DNA of 64,000 nt, taken from Peredibacter sp045999315 (GTDB taxonomy: Bacteria; Bdellovibrionota; Bacteriovoracia; Bacteriovoracales; Bacteriovoracaceae). A model generated the notes under the pieces. That model was not told the origin of the DNA. It saw only the letters and a list, made by a program, of their open reading frames with translations, and ran no database searches. The stretch covers positions 806,001 through 870,000 of the forward strand of contig NZ_CP174607.1 of the NCBI RefSeq assembly GCF_045999315.1. The letters are read 5' to 3'. Every line of letters begins with the position of its first letter. The stretch's first letter is position 1. Positions 52,369 through 61,311 of the stretch are shown here, in pieces. A program made the position numbers and the translations under genes.

Positions 52369-53405
52369 TAGCTAAGTGTTGTTACCTGACGAAGAAGCGT
52401 CAGAGACTCAAGCGCCATACCACAACCGCGAACAACGCATGTTAGAGGATCTTCTGCAAGAGAAACTGGAAGACCAGTTTTTTCTTTGATCAGAATATCA
52501 AGGTTAGCCAATAGAGAACCACCACCAGCAAGGATAATACCGTTATCAACGATATCGGCCGCTAGTTCAGGCGGAGTTTTTTCTAGAGAAATTTTGATCG
52601 CTTCAACAACTTCAGAAATAGGATCTGCTAGTGCTTCACGAATTTCATCTGAAGTCACTTCGATTGTCTTAGGCGCACCTGCGATCAAGTCACGACCTTT
52701 AACTTCGTAAGTTTTAACTTCATCATCGAACGGATAAGCGTTACCGATCGACATCTTAATCATCTCAGCAGTTCTTTCACCGATGAGAAGCGAATATTTT
52801 TTCTTAATGTATGAAACGATTGCTTCATCGAATTTATCACCAGCAACGCGTACTGATTTCGAGTAAACGATACCACCGAGAGAGATAACTGCTACTTCAG
52901 TTGTACCACCACCGATATCTACGATCATGTTACCTGATGGATCAGTGATCGGAAGACCAGCACCGATCGCAGCGGCCATTGGTTCTTCGATCAGATAAAC
53001 TTCACGAGCACCAGCTTGTTCAGCAGATTCTTTCACTGCTCTTTTTTCAACTTGTGTAATTCCGAAAGGAATACAAATGATAATTCTTGGCTTAATTAAT
53101 TTTGAACCATTCAGAGATTTCTGAATGAAATATTTCAACATTGCCTGAGTTACTTCGAAGTCAGCAATAACTCCGTCTTTCATTGGACGAATAGCTTTAA
53201 TCGAACCAGGTGTACGGCCCAGCATTTCTTTAGCTTCTTTACCGACAGCTAAAACTTTTTGCTCGCCTCTGAATCCTTGGTGAACAGCAACCACTGAAGG
53301 TTCGTTAACGATGATTCCGCGATCTTTAGCATAAACTAGAGTGTTGGCGGTACCAAGGTCGATCGCCAGGTCATTCGAAAACCAATCAAGCATTTTTTTA
53401 AACAT
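52368..53405 (-). CDS. mreB: Rod shape-determining protein MreB
   Basis: A 345-aa bacterial actin that directs lateral wall synthesis. From the chosen start (53405, after AAAGGGAT), the phosphate loop DLGTANT lies at 16-22, followed by VNEPSVVA, GVIADFEVT, and the ATP loop MIVDIGGGTTE. Frames extending to 53465 lack a ribosome site. It is the first gene of the operon with PilZ, a lipoprotein and NagZ. MreC and MreD are not adjacent. Confidence 0.96.
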   Translation of the reverse strand: MFKKMLDWFSNDLAIDLGTANTLVYAKDRGIIVNEPSVVAVHQGFRGEQKVLAVGKEAKEMLGRTPGSIKAIRPMKDGVIADFEVTQAMLKYFIQKSLNGSKLIKPRIIICIPFGITQVEKRAVKESAEQAGAREVYLIEEPMAAAIGAGLPITDPSGNMIVDIGGGTTEVAVISLGGIVYSKSVRVAGDKFDEAIVSYIKKKYSLLIGERTAEMIKMSIGNAYPFDDEVKTYEVKGRDLIAGAPKTIEVTSDEIREALADPISEVVEAIKISLEKTPPELAADIVDNGIILAGGGSLLANLDILIKEKTGLPVSLAEDPLTCVVRGCGMALESLTLLRQVTTLS

Positions 53406-53522
53406 AAAATATCCCTTTAACTCTGAATCACTTTCACATTCAACATCTGCGTAGACCTGCATCAAGCAAGAAAACTAAATAACCATAAGCGAGAGGCAGT
53501 ATCAGTAAAATTTATCATTTAG

Positions 53523-53561
53523 CCCTGTTCTGGACAAGAATATAAACAGGGATTCTTTTTC
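53523..53561 (+). other. Hairpin with T-tract in the mreB-hpt gap
   Basis: CCCTGTT at 53523-53529 pairs with AACAGGG at 53545-53551, followed by ATTCTTTTT. It looks like a terminator or attenuator but lies upstream of hpt and behind the mreB start, where no plus-strand gene ends. Confidence 0.35.
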
Positions 53562-53590
53562 CTGAGTAAAAGCATCGGCTATGTAAGACT

Positions 53591-53619
53591 TTGCACCCGA
53601 CCTATCAAAACGGTAGAAT
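53591..53619 (+). promoter_or_regulatory. Sigma-70-type promoter of hpt
   Basis: TTGCAC at 53591-53596, a 17-base spacer, and TAGAAT at 53614-53619 lie about 22 bases ahead of the hpt start. Confidence 0.65.
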
Positions 53620-53640
53620 GGTCGTTTTAAAGGACTGATC

Positions 53641-54207
53641 ATGAGCGATGAAAAGAATAAGTTCCCTTCCAGTTTTGTGTCTTCTCAATTCGTAAAATAC
53701 ATAGATGCGAAGGAGATCAAAGGTATCGTCGAGACTTTGGGTAATACCCTCTCTCAGAAGTATCAGGGTCAGGATCTGGTTCTGATTGGCGTGCTCAAGG
53801 GTAGTATGGTCTTCATGGCCGATCTAATCAGGGAAATTAAAGGAGTGAAAGTTTACGTGGATTTTGTGAAGCTTCAGGCCGTGGGTCGCAGCAAAGAAAA
53901 CCATGGAACAATCACCATCAGCAAAGATATCACCACGAATCTGATGGACCGCAACGTAATTATTGTGGAGGAGATCGTGGATACCGGCCGTGCGTTAAGT
54001 TTCCTCAAAAAGCGCATCATGCTCAGCTCACCCCGCTCACTCGAGGTGATCACTCTTTTCGATAAGCCTTATAAGCGCACTGTGAACATCCAGCCGGACT
54101 TGACTGGGAAGAAGATCGAAGATCAGTTCATTGTGGGTTACGGCCTTGATCTGGAAGACTACGGCCGTAACTTTGAACAACTTTATTACTTAAAATATCC
54201 GAATTAA
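53641..54207 (+). CDS. hpt: Hypoxanthine phosphoribosyltransferase
   Basis: A 188-aa purine salvage enzyme joining hypoxanthine or guanine to PRPP. LIGVLKGSMVFMADL, DFVKLQAVGRS (flexible loop) and the PRPP motif VIIVEEIVDTG are present, with FIVGYGLD near the end. The PRPP motif has Glu at its second acidic position, where Asp is the rule. The final four bases overlap the convergent lipoprotein gene. Confidence 0.93.
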   Translation: MSDEKNKFPSSFVSSQFVKYIDAKEIKGIVETLGNTLSQKYQGQDLVLIGVLKGSMVFMADLIREIKGVKVYVDFVKLQAVGRSKENHGTITISKDITTNLMDRNVIIVEEIVDTGRALSFLKKRIMLSSPRSLEVITLFDKPYKRTVNIQPDLTGKKIEDQFIVGYGLDLEDYGRNFEQLYYLKYPN

Positions 54208-56147
54208 TTAACACCGTTCTGGCCAAAAAGCTTAACGATTTCGCCACGAGTGATGGTCATGGCATTCATGCGCTTGACCCAGATACCATCTTTAAATTCC
54301 CACTCTGTCGTTAGACCTTTAAGTTTTCCATGGGATTTCAATTTAGCATCAAAGTCGTCACGGCTAGACACTTCACCCGTAGCAGTCAAGGTGTCTGCTC
54401 CAAGTTTCATAGCATCCAGGGAAATGATCTCGATCAAACCGGCAGGTTTTCCATAAATTTCCTGGAACTTCGTTAGCATTTCCTGGTTGATATCTTTTGG
54501 ATCATCACCCACGAAATAAAGAGTTCCAAGGTTCTTTTGTTCCTTCACCATCGACTTAGAGACCCAGCTTGGGCCACCGATGACTTTGATTCGGTTAGCA
54601 TCGTAGTAACCAAGGGTCGGAATCAATTGAGTGGCCTCATGAGGATAAGTCGCCAGGAAGACCCAATCAAAATCCAACACTGGAGGAAGAGTTTGAACAC
54701 GACGGATAGATGATCTTTCTAGAGAGTAGACGTCATCCATGATTTTTAATTCTTCTGAACGCTCACGCGGATACTTTAGACCCAGATACAATTGGGCCGT
54801 ATCACGGTAATCATGAGTGTTTTTTGGAAAACTCGCCACACTTGTGACTTGAAGATTTTTCTGAGTGGCCTTTCTCCAGATCTCTTCAACATAGGCCTTT
54901 CCACCTTCATTGTCCGGGAAGATAACTCCGATGCGAGATCCAAACTTGTTTACCATCTCTTCTGAAAGAAGTGTTTCAACTTGTGATTCAATTGAACCTT
55001 GAACCTCAATTAAGTGGTGGTTCTTCTCTTCCTTTGGAAGGTTGATCTGAGAAAGAGAAATATAAAGAACGCCGTATTTACGGGCCTCAAGATATTCCGC
55101 CTTGGCAGTTTCTGGAAACAGACCACCGATAATGAACGAAACGTTCTTTTCACGAATCAGCTCAAGCACCGCCTGAGCACCTTGGGCCGGAGAATCAACT
55201 GAGTCCTTGGTGTGAATCTTAATGTTCTCATTCATGCCAAGAACTTTAAGTCCGGTATCAATACCACTAAGGGCCTTTTCACCGAACTGGGCCTTCTCAC
55301 CGGTCAAAGGTAGAACCAGACCAATGTCTGCGATGCTGATACGAGAAGAATTCTCAAAGCGAAGTTCAAAGTCTTTTACGAAAGTCTGAACTTCAGCATT
55401 GTCACCAAACTCTGAACTTAGCCACGCAGTTACGTCTTTAGCACCCGACTTATCACCATTTAAATAGCGTTCATCGGCCTCAATCATCGCCAACTGAGCA
55501 ACAGCAAGATTTTTACTATCATTAAAGTCTTCAAGAAGTTCAATCTTCTGACCTTGGCTCAGTTTATTGAATGAGGTCTTCATTGGTTCATAAAGATTGC
55601 TACTCTGGATCTCCCCAAAGGTCTTTAGGTCATTCATGAGAGTCAGAGATGAGGACACAATCATTGAGTGGTTCTCAACTTTATTGCCATAAGCAAGTGC
55701 GAGCTGTGCGTATTTTTTATTTTCTGCTTCGGTCAGAAGTCTGCGATCAATTTTGTTCAAGCGATCATTCAGCTCATTAAACTGACTGAGCTTAAAGTGG
55801 CCACTCGCCATATTAAGTTGAACCTGGCTGTAGAGCTGAGTGTCTTTCGGAGCATACTTATCTGACACTTCAAAATTAAGCAGTGATTTTTCCACTTCGC
55901 CCATATTAAAAAGAGTCACCCCTTTCAAGTTGTACTTAAGGGCCTTCTCAACTGGAGTCAGGTTATTGTCGTTAAGTTCAGAAAGTTTTGTGATCGCTTG
56001 CTTTGGCTGGTTGGCCTTGATGAGATCGCGTGCTTCATTTAGCTTTTGCTTAGACACAGCAGAGATCTGTGATTCATCAATGGTTTTAGTTTTTTTAATC
56101 TGCGTACAGGCCGCAAGTGAGAGGAGGAGCATCAGGATGATACGCAC
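54204..56147 (-). CDS. LpoA-like lipoprotein: TPR plus periplasmic-binding fold
   Basis: A 647-aa outer-membrane lipoprotein (lipobox LAAC, Cys14). The N-terminal half (about 30-255) is helical with TPR-like repeats (LKYNLKGVTLFNMGEVEKSLLNF). The C-terminal half (about 275-640) is a type-I periplasmic-binding fold (IGLVLPLTGEKAQFGEKALSG, SFIIGGLFPETAKAEYL). This is the layout of LpoA, which activates penicillin-binding protein PBP1A; the binding fold also resembles leucine/isoleucine-binding proteins. The PBP activator role is the best guess. Confidence 0.82.
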   Translation of the reverse strand: MRIILMLLLSLAACTQIKKTKTIDESQISAVSKQKLNEARDLIKANQPKQAITKLSELNDNNLTPVEKALKYNLKGVTLFNMGEVEKSLLNFEVSDKYAPKDTQLYSQVQLNMASGHFKLSQFNELNDRLNKIDRRLLTEAENKKYAQLALAYGNKVENHSMIVSSSLTLMNDLKTFGEIQSSNLYEPMKTSFNKLSQGQKIELLEDFNDSKNLAVAQLAMIEADERYLNGDKSGAKDVTAWLSSEFGDNAEVQTFVKDFELRFENSSRISIADIGLVLPLTGEKAQFGEKALSGIDTGLKVLGMNENIKIHTKDSVDSPAQGAQAVLELIREKNVSFIIGGLFPETAKAEYLEARKYGVLYISLSQINLPKEEKNHHLIEVQGSIESQVETLLSEEMVNKFGSRIGVIFPDNEGGKAYVEEIWRKATQKNLQVTSVASFPKNTHDYRDTAQLYLGLKYPRERSEELKIMDDVYSLERSSIRRVQTLPPVLDFDWVFLATYPHEATQLIPTLGYYDANRIKVIGGPSWVSKSMVKEQKNLGTLYFVGDDPKDINQEMLTKFQEIYGKPAGLIEIISLDAMKLGADTLTATGEVSSRDDFDAKLKSHGKLKGLTTEWEFKDGIWVKRMNAMTITRGEIVKLFGQNGVN

Positions 56148-56212
56148 TTATATTCCTTTGAAGTAGTCGTGAGATGATTTTAACCCCAGTTCGGAATATT
56201 GTCACAGAAAAC

Positions 56213-56234
56213 ACAAAGGGGCCCGAAGGCCCCT
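56213..56234 (-). terminator. Intrinsic terminator downstream of dnaJ
   Basis: On the minus strand AGGGGCC-TTCG-GGCCCCT with a TTTGTGTTTTC tail. The UUCG tetraloop makes it especially stable. Confidence 0.85.
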
Positions 56235-56248
56235 CTTGCTTGAGATAT

Positions 56249-57397
56249 TTATTGGAAGAGTTCTCGCACACGATCGAAAAAGCCCTTCGACATAGGATTC
56301 GAAGAGTTTTGCTCTAGCTCAGAGAGTCGGGCAAAAAGTTCCCGCTGCTCTTTGGTAAGCTTAGTCGGAGTTTCAACATGGATGGTAATAATTTGATCAC
56401 CAAAACCATAGCCTCCTAGTTTAGTAATACCTTTGTTACGAAGCTTCATCTTCTGGCCCGCTTGTGTGCCTTCAGGAATCTTCATTGATACACGTCCACC
56501 AAGAGTTGGAACTTCAATCTCAGTTCCCATTGCCGCTTGTGAGAAACTAATTGGAACTTCGCAGATAACATCATACTCATCACGCTTAAAGAACTCGTGT
56601 TCCTGAATGTGAATAAGCACAAACAAATCACCCGCCGGACCACCATTAAGACCAGAATCACCTTGGCCTGAAAGTTTCAGGCGTTGGCCCTCATCAATCC
56701 CTGCTGGAACTTTAACGCTTAATTTTTCTTTTTTCTTATTTTTGCCGCGACCGTGACAAGTTTCACAGACCTCTTTAATCATCTGGCCAGTACCATGACA
56801 CTTCGGACATGGCTGAGCGATGGTAAAGAAACCTTGCTGACGTCTCACTTCTCCGTGACCCTGACACATATCACAGGTCACAGGACCAGTGCCTTTCTTA
56901 GCACCTGAACCATGACAAGTTTCACATGACACTGAACGATTAATTTGAATTTCTTTTTCTACTCCAAAAGCGGCCTCTTCAAAAGTCACAGTAATCTCAG
57001 TTTGAAGATCATCACCCGCTTGAGCGCGAGAACGACGAGCTCCACCTCTGCTACCACGACCACGTTGACCACCTAGAATATCGCCGAAGATATCACCAAA
57101 GATGTCTCCTAGGTCACCGAAGTCACCTGAGAATCCTCCACCTTGGAATCCGCCGCCACCCATGCCGCCTTGTTCAGCTGCATGGCCCATGCGATCGTAC
57201 ATAGAGCGTTTTTGATCATCCATCAGGATGTCGGCCGCATGTGAAGCCTCTTTGAATTTCGCTTCAGCTTCTGCGTTTCCGGGATTTTTATCCGGATGGT
57301 ATTGCATCGCCAGTTTGCGATACGCTTTTTTGATTTCATCTTTCGAAGCGCCCTTCGCTACTCCAAGCACTTCGTAATAGTCACGTTTACCACTCAT
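56249..57397 (-). CDS. dnaJ: Chaperone protein DnaJ
   Basis: A 382-aa J-protein that stimulates DnaK ATPase. The start at 57397 gives the standard MSGKRDYYEVLG. The HPD motif is at 34-36, a Gly/Phe-rich region (about 75-115) follows, and four CxxCxGxG zinc motifs lie at about 155-220. It lies downstream of dnaK but a terminator stands between them, so it may have a separate promoter or receive read-through. Confidence 0.96.
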   Translation of the reverse strand: MSGKRDYYEVLGVAKGASKDEIKKAYRKLAMQYHPDKNPGNAEAEAKFKEASHAADILMDDQKRSMYDRMGHAAEQGGMGGGGFQGGGFSGDFGDLGDIFGDIFGDILGGQRGRGSRGGARRSRAQAGDDLQTEITVTFEEAAFGVEKEIQINRSVSCETCHGSGAKKGTGPVTCDMCQGHGEVRRQQGFFTIAQPCPKCHGTGQMIKEVCETCHGRGKNKKKEKLSVKVPAGIDEGQRLKLSGQGDSGLNGGPAGDLFVLIHIQEHEFFKRDEYDVICEVPISFSQAAMGTEIEVPTLGGRVSMKIPEGTQAGQKMKLRNKGITKLGGYGFGDQIITIHVETPTKLTKEQRELFARLSELEQNSSNPMSKGFFDRVRELFQ

Positions 57398-57464
57398 ATC
57401 TATTGCCATCCATACAGAGCCGACTCCTGGCTCCTGCCTCGTCGGCATACCAATCGTCCTAATT

Positions 57465-57490
57465 ATAAAAGCCCCTTATTGCTAAGGGGC
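57465..57490 (-). terminator. Terminator between dnaK and dnaJ
   Basis: On the minus strand GCCCCTTA-GCAA-TAAGGGGC followed by TTTT. It can cut transcription after dnaK. Confidence 0.8.
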
Positions 57491-57514
57491 CATCTTGAAA
57501 CGCTTATTCAGCTA

Positions 57515-59440
57515 TTAAACTTCTTTGTAATCCGCATCTACCACGTCGTCGCCGTCATCCTTCTTCTTCGATTGCGACTCGTTCGATCCTTGTGCCCCAC
57601 CGGCATTTTGACCGGAACCGGTATCGGCACCAGGTTGTCCTTGATACATGAACTGGGCAAGGCTGTGAGCGACGTTTTGTAGTCTTTCAGTCGCTGCTTT
57701 AATTTCGTCCAAAGACTCTGAAGTGAGTTTTGTTTTTGCTTCACTGATTGCTCCTTCAATCTCAGCTTTTTTATCAGCTGGTACTTTATCTCCGGCGTCC
57801 TTGATACCTTTCTCAGACGCGAAAACTAGACTGTCGAGGTTGTTTCTAGCGTCAACAACTTCACGACGTTTTTTATCTGCATCACGGTTCTTTTCAGCAT
57901 CTGCCACCATACGCTTGATCTCTTCTTCAGAAAGACCTGAGTTAGAAGTGATCACGATATTAGTCGACTTGTTAGTCGCTTTATCAAGAGCAGAAACGTG
58001 TACGATACCGTTAGCATCAATATCAAAAGTCACTTCAATTTGAGGAACACCACGTGGAGCTGGTGTAATACCTGTAAGATCGAAACGACCTAGAGTTTTG
58101 TTATCAGCTGAGAATTCACGCTCACCTTGTTGAACGTGGATCGAAACAGCTGGTTGGTTATCAACCGCAGTTGAGAACGTTTGAGATTTCTTCGTAGGGA
58201 TCGTTGTGTTCTTCTCGATGATCTTTGTGAATACACCACCAAGAGTTTCGATACCTAGAGAAAGTGGAGTTACGTCTAGAAGTAGAACATCTTTAACGTC
58301 ACCACCAAGAACACCACCTTGAATTGCAGCACCAGCAGCAACCACTTCATCCGGGTTTACACCTTTAGAAGGCTCTTTTCCGAAGATCTCTTTTACTTTC
58401 GCTTGAACGATCGGCATACGAGTCGCACCACCAACAAGGATCACCTCTTGGATCTCATTTAGAGAAAGACCAGAGTCTTTGATCGCTGTTTTACAAGGAG
58501 CAACTAGTTTATCGATAAGGTCACCGATTAGAGACTCAAACTTCGCTCTTGAAAGGTTTAGGTTCAAGTGCTTAGGACCAGTCGCATCCATAGTGATGAA
58601 TGGAAGGTTGATATCAGTTTGAGTAACTGAAGAAAGCTCGTGTTTTGCTTTCTCAGCGGCCTCTTTTAGACGCTGAAGCGCCATTTTATCGTTCTTAAGA
58701 TCAATTGAAGTTTCTTTCTTAAACTCTTCCGCCAACCAGTTAATGATTCGGTAGTCGAAGTCCTCACCACCAAGGAACGTGTCACCGTTAGTTGATTTAA
58801 CTTCAAATACACCGTCAGAAGTGATTTCAAGAATTGAAACGTCGAATGTACCACCACCAAGGTCGAATACAGCGATGTTCTTGTCTTTCTTAGAATCTAG
58901 ACCGTAAGCAAGAGCAGCAGCAGTTGGCTCGTTGATAATACGTTTAACGTCTAGCCCGGCGATACGACCAGCATCTTTTGTTGCTTGTCTTTGAGCATCG
59001 TTAAAGTAGGCCGGAACTGTAATTACAGCTTCAGTTACTGGCTGACCAAGATAGTCTTCAGCGGCCTTTTTCATCTTCTCAAGAACCTTCGCAGAGATCT
59101 CTTGAGGAGAATATTCTTTACCATCAACTTTTACCCAAGCGTCGCCATTCTTGTTGGCGAACATATCGAACGGAGCAACTTTGTGGAAGTGAGTCACTTC
59201 AGCATCAGTAAACTTACGACCGATAAGACGCTTAATACCGAATAGAGTTTTAGTTGGGTTAGTCACGGCCTGACGTTTTGCCACCTGACCAACAAGAATT
59301 TCACCATTGTTAGCGAAACCAATGATTGAAGGAGTTGTATTGTGTCCTTCAGCATTTGGAATAATCTTGTATGTACCGTTTTCCATTACGGCCACACATG
59401 AGTTAGTTGTACCTAAGTCAATCCCGATAATTTTTCCCAT
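57515..59440 (-). CDS. dnaK: Chaperone protein DnaK (Hsp70)
   Basis: A 641-aa Hsp70. The nucleotide-binding domain starts GIDLGTTNSCVAV and has AVFDLGGGTFDVSIL; the linker VKDVLLLDVTPLSLG (about 388-402) leads into the substrate-binding domain and lid. The tail DDGDDVVDADYKEV is typical of bacterial DnaK. It lies 28 bases downstream of grpE. Confidence 0.98.
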   Translation of the reverse strand: MGKIIGIDLGTTNSCVAVMENGTYKIIPNAEGHNTTPSIIGFANNGEILVGQVAKRQAVTNPTKTLFGIKRLIGRKFTDAEVTHFHKVAPFDMFANKNGDAWVKVDGKEYSPQEISAKVLEKMKKAAEDYLGQPVTEAVITVPAYFNDAQRQATKDAGRIAGLDVKRIINEPTAAALAYGLDSKKDKNIAVFDLGGGTFDVSILEITSDGVFEVKSTNGDTFLGGEDFDYRIINWLAEEFKKETSIDLKNDKMALQRLKEAAEKAKHELSSVTQTDINLPFITMDATGPKHLNLNLSRAKFESLIGDLIDKLVAPCKTAIKDSGLSLNEIQEVILVGGATRMPIVQAKVKEIFGKEPSKGVNPDEVVAAGAAIQGGVLGGDVKDVLLLDVTPLSLGIETLGGVFTKIIEKNTTIPTKKSQTFSTAVDNQPAVSIHVQQGEREFSADNKTLGRFDLTGITPAPRGVPQIEVTFDIDANGIVHVSALDKATNKSTNIVITSNSGLSEEEIKRMVADAEKNRDADKKRREVVDARNNLDSLVFASEKGIKDAGDKVPADKKAEIEGAISEAKTKLTSESLDEIKAATERLQNVAHSLAQFMYQGQPGADTGSGQNAGGAQGSNESQSKKKDDGDDVVDADYKEV

Positions 59441-59468
59441 ATATTTCTCCTTATTTTTTAAATTTCAA

Positions 59469-59993
59469 TTACTGTTTATCGCTCGAAACAACCACTTTTG
59501 ACGGACGTACAAGACGACCGTTTAGTGAGTAACCTTTTTGGAACTCTTTAATAACTTCATTTGGTTTTTTGCCTTCAGCATATTCCTGAGAAAGAGCTTC
59601 GTGGAAGTTTGGATCAAAGTCCTTACCCACAGACTCAACCGGAGTCAGTCCGTGTTTCCCTAAAGTGTCCAGGAACTGCTTTCTTACCATGTCCAGACCA
59701 GTCACCATATTCTTGATTTTCTGATCTTCATCTGGGCGAAGCATATCAATCATACGATCGAAGTTATCAATGACCTGAATAAGGTCTGACATCACTCGCT
59801 CGTTTCCATACTTAAGAAGGTTTTCTTTCTCGCGCTCCATGCGCTTACGATAGTTGTCCATTTCGGCCGCGATGTAATAATACTTGGCCTTGAAATCAAC
59901 CTCTTCTTTTTTAGGTTCTACAGTAGCTTCGGCAGTTGCTTCAGCGGCCGTTTCCGTTTTGTTTTCTTCTTTGTTGTTTTCATTAGGTTCCAT
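59469..59993 (-). CDS. grpE: Nucleotide exchange factor GrpE
   Basis: A 174-aa DnaK co-chaperone. The start is the ATG at 59993; a GTG 12 bases upstream is in frame but unlikely. An acidic N-terminus (NENNKEENKTE) is followed by a long helix (YIAAEMDNYRKRMEREKENLLKYG) and a beta domain with FDPNFHEALSQEYAE and NGRLVRPSKVVVS, the GrpE signature. It is the first gene of grpE-dnaK. Confidence 0.96.
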   Translation of the reverse strand: MEPNENNKEENKTETAAEATAEATVEPKKEEVDFKAKYYYIAAEMDNYRKRMEREKENLLKYGNERVMSDLIQVIDNFDRMIDMLRPDEDQKIKNMVTGLDMVRKQFLDTLGKHGLTPVESVGKDFDPNFHEALSQEYAEGKKPNEVIKEFQKGYSLNGRLVRPSKVVVSSDKQ

Positions 59994-60026
59994 GTACACT
60001 CTCACAGTTCAATGTTTGTTAATCCC

Positions 60027-60054
60027 AAGATGGGCCCGAATGGATGAGTGTCAA
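60027..60054 (-). promoter_or_regulatory. Sigma-32-like heat-shock promoter ahead of grpE
   Basis: On the minus strand TTGACA (60054-60049), 14 bases, then CCCATCTT (60034-60027), close to the E. coli sigma-32 consensus CTTGAAA-N13-15-CCCCATnT. No CIRCE element is present. Confidence 0.5.
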
Positions 60055-60112
60055 TGTTAGGACAGAAAAAAAATGTTATTTTACTGCACTAAATCATGAG
60101 CAACAATATTAG

Positions 60113-61216
60113 CTACTTACGTTGCGCTTCCCAGCGAAAAAGATCGTCCATTAAGGAATCCAACATCAAAAAGCCCAAAGAGGTTAATTTCACTCTCTCA
60201 TTTTGGGTTTCAGCGTAGCCTTGCTGCGACCAACTTTTCATGAGGCATTCACTCCCTTTTGGAGGAATCCAGCCCTCTGAAGTGCGAAGAGAGAGATAAG
60301 TTTGCTCGAGTGAAAGTTCTTTAGGAGACAGATGCTCTATCTCAACTTCCGCCTCTGAGACCTTCCATTTATAACGAAGGGCCTCGTCATTATTTAATTG
60401 AAAGTAACCCGTACCAGTGGGCCCCAACGCCGCCACTGATTCAGCTCTCCAATATTTCTGATTATGACGGGCCTCATATCCAGGGAGCGCAAAATTCGAG
60501 ACTTCATAATGATGAAAGCCATGCTGTTTTAAATAATCACTCACAAATAAATACTCATCGCGAATAAACTCATCATCCGGCATGTTTTGAATATGTGGAT
60601 ACTTAGACCGGGCATTCAAAATATAAAGACTAATGTGTTTCGGAGAATACTTTAAAAGAAGATCCAGCTCTTTCCTAATGTCTCGTTTCTTCTCGCGCGA
60701 GAAGGGAATCCCGAGGAGAAAATCCAATGAGTAGTTCCAGTTTTCCTTCTGAAGTACTTCTAAAAAATGCAGACTATCGTCGAGCGAATGAACGCGGTCC
60801 ATGATCTTTAAAAAGTCTGGATCAAGGGTCTGAGTACCAATCGAAATGCGGTTAAGCCCGATCTTTTTCCAAGCATCCAGCATGGACAGCGTCCAGGTTC
60901 CCGGATCAATTTCCATGGTAAATTCAGCGTTCTTTGAAACACCGATTGGTTCTAAGATTTTGTGAAAGAACTTGGCACCCTCTTCACCCCAAAGTGAAGG
61001 CGTTCCCCCACCGAGATAAACGGTATCCAAAATTTCCCATTGAAAGTTATGCGCTTTCATCAGTTCTTCATGTCGTTTTACTGATGCACTTAAAAACTGA
61101 TGAAAATCCTCAAACTGATTCTGAGATGAATCAAGCTTCCGCTTATAAAAATCGCAGTAATTGCACAGGTGCTTACAAAACGGAACGTGCAAATAAAGAC
61201 TGGACACCTGAGTCAT
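60113..61216 (-). CDS. hemW: Radical SAM heme chaperone HemW
   Basis: A 367-aa radical SAM protein, formerly called coproporphyrinogen III oxidase-like. The 4Fe-4S motif is Cys14, Cys18, Cys21 (CKHLCNYC), GGGTPSLW is at about 70-77, and ISIGTQTLDP follows. HemW hands heme to respiratory enzymes rather than oxidising porphyrinogen; the extra C-terminal domain and the CxxxCxxC spacing fit HemW. The next plus-strand gene is divergent. Confidence 0.92.
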   Translation of the reverse strand: MTQVSSLYLHVPFCKHLCNYCDFYKRKLDSSQNQFEDFHQFLSASVKRHEELMKAHNFQWEILDTVYLGGGTPSLWGEEGAKFFHKILEPIGVSKNAEFTMEIDPGTWTLSMLDAWKKIGLNRISIGTQTLDPDFLKIMDRVHSLDDSLHFLEVLQKENWNYSLDFLLGIPFSREKKRDIRKELDLLLKYSPKHISLYILNARSKYPHIQNMPDDEFIRDEYLFVSDYLKQHGFHHYEVSNFALPGYEARHNQKYWRAESVAALGPTGTGYFQLNNDEALRYKWKVSEAEVEIEHLSPKELSLEQTYLSLRTSEGWIPPKGSECLMKSWSQQGYAETQNERVKLTSLGFLMLDSLMDDLFRWEAQRK

Positions 61217-61311
61217 TGAGTAGAAAGTCCTTCTAAAAATTTAGCTCTAAAGGGATAATAGAACAGCTGTCACGGGATGGCCTGTGCAAATTTTTAAAGC
61301 TAAGGAAGCTA

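Noticed and set aside
59994..60112. CIRCE element upstream of grpE
   Set aside because: I looked for the TTAGCACTC-N9-GAGTGCTAA pattern on both strands and did not find it.
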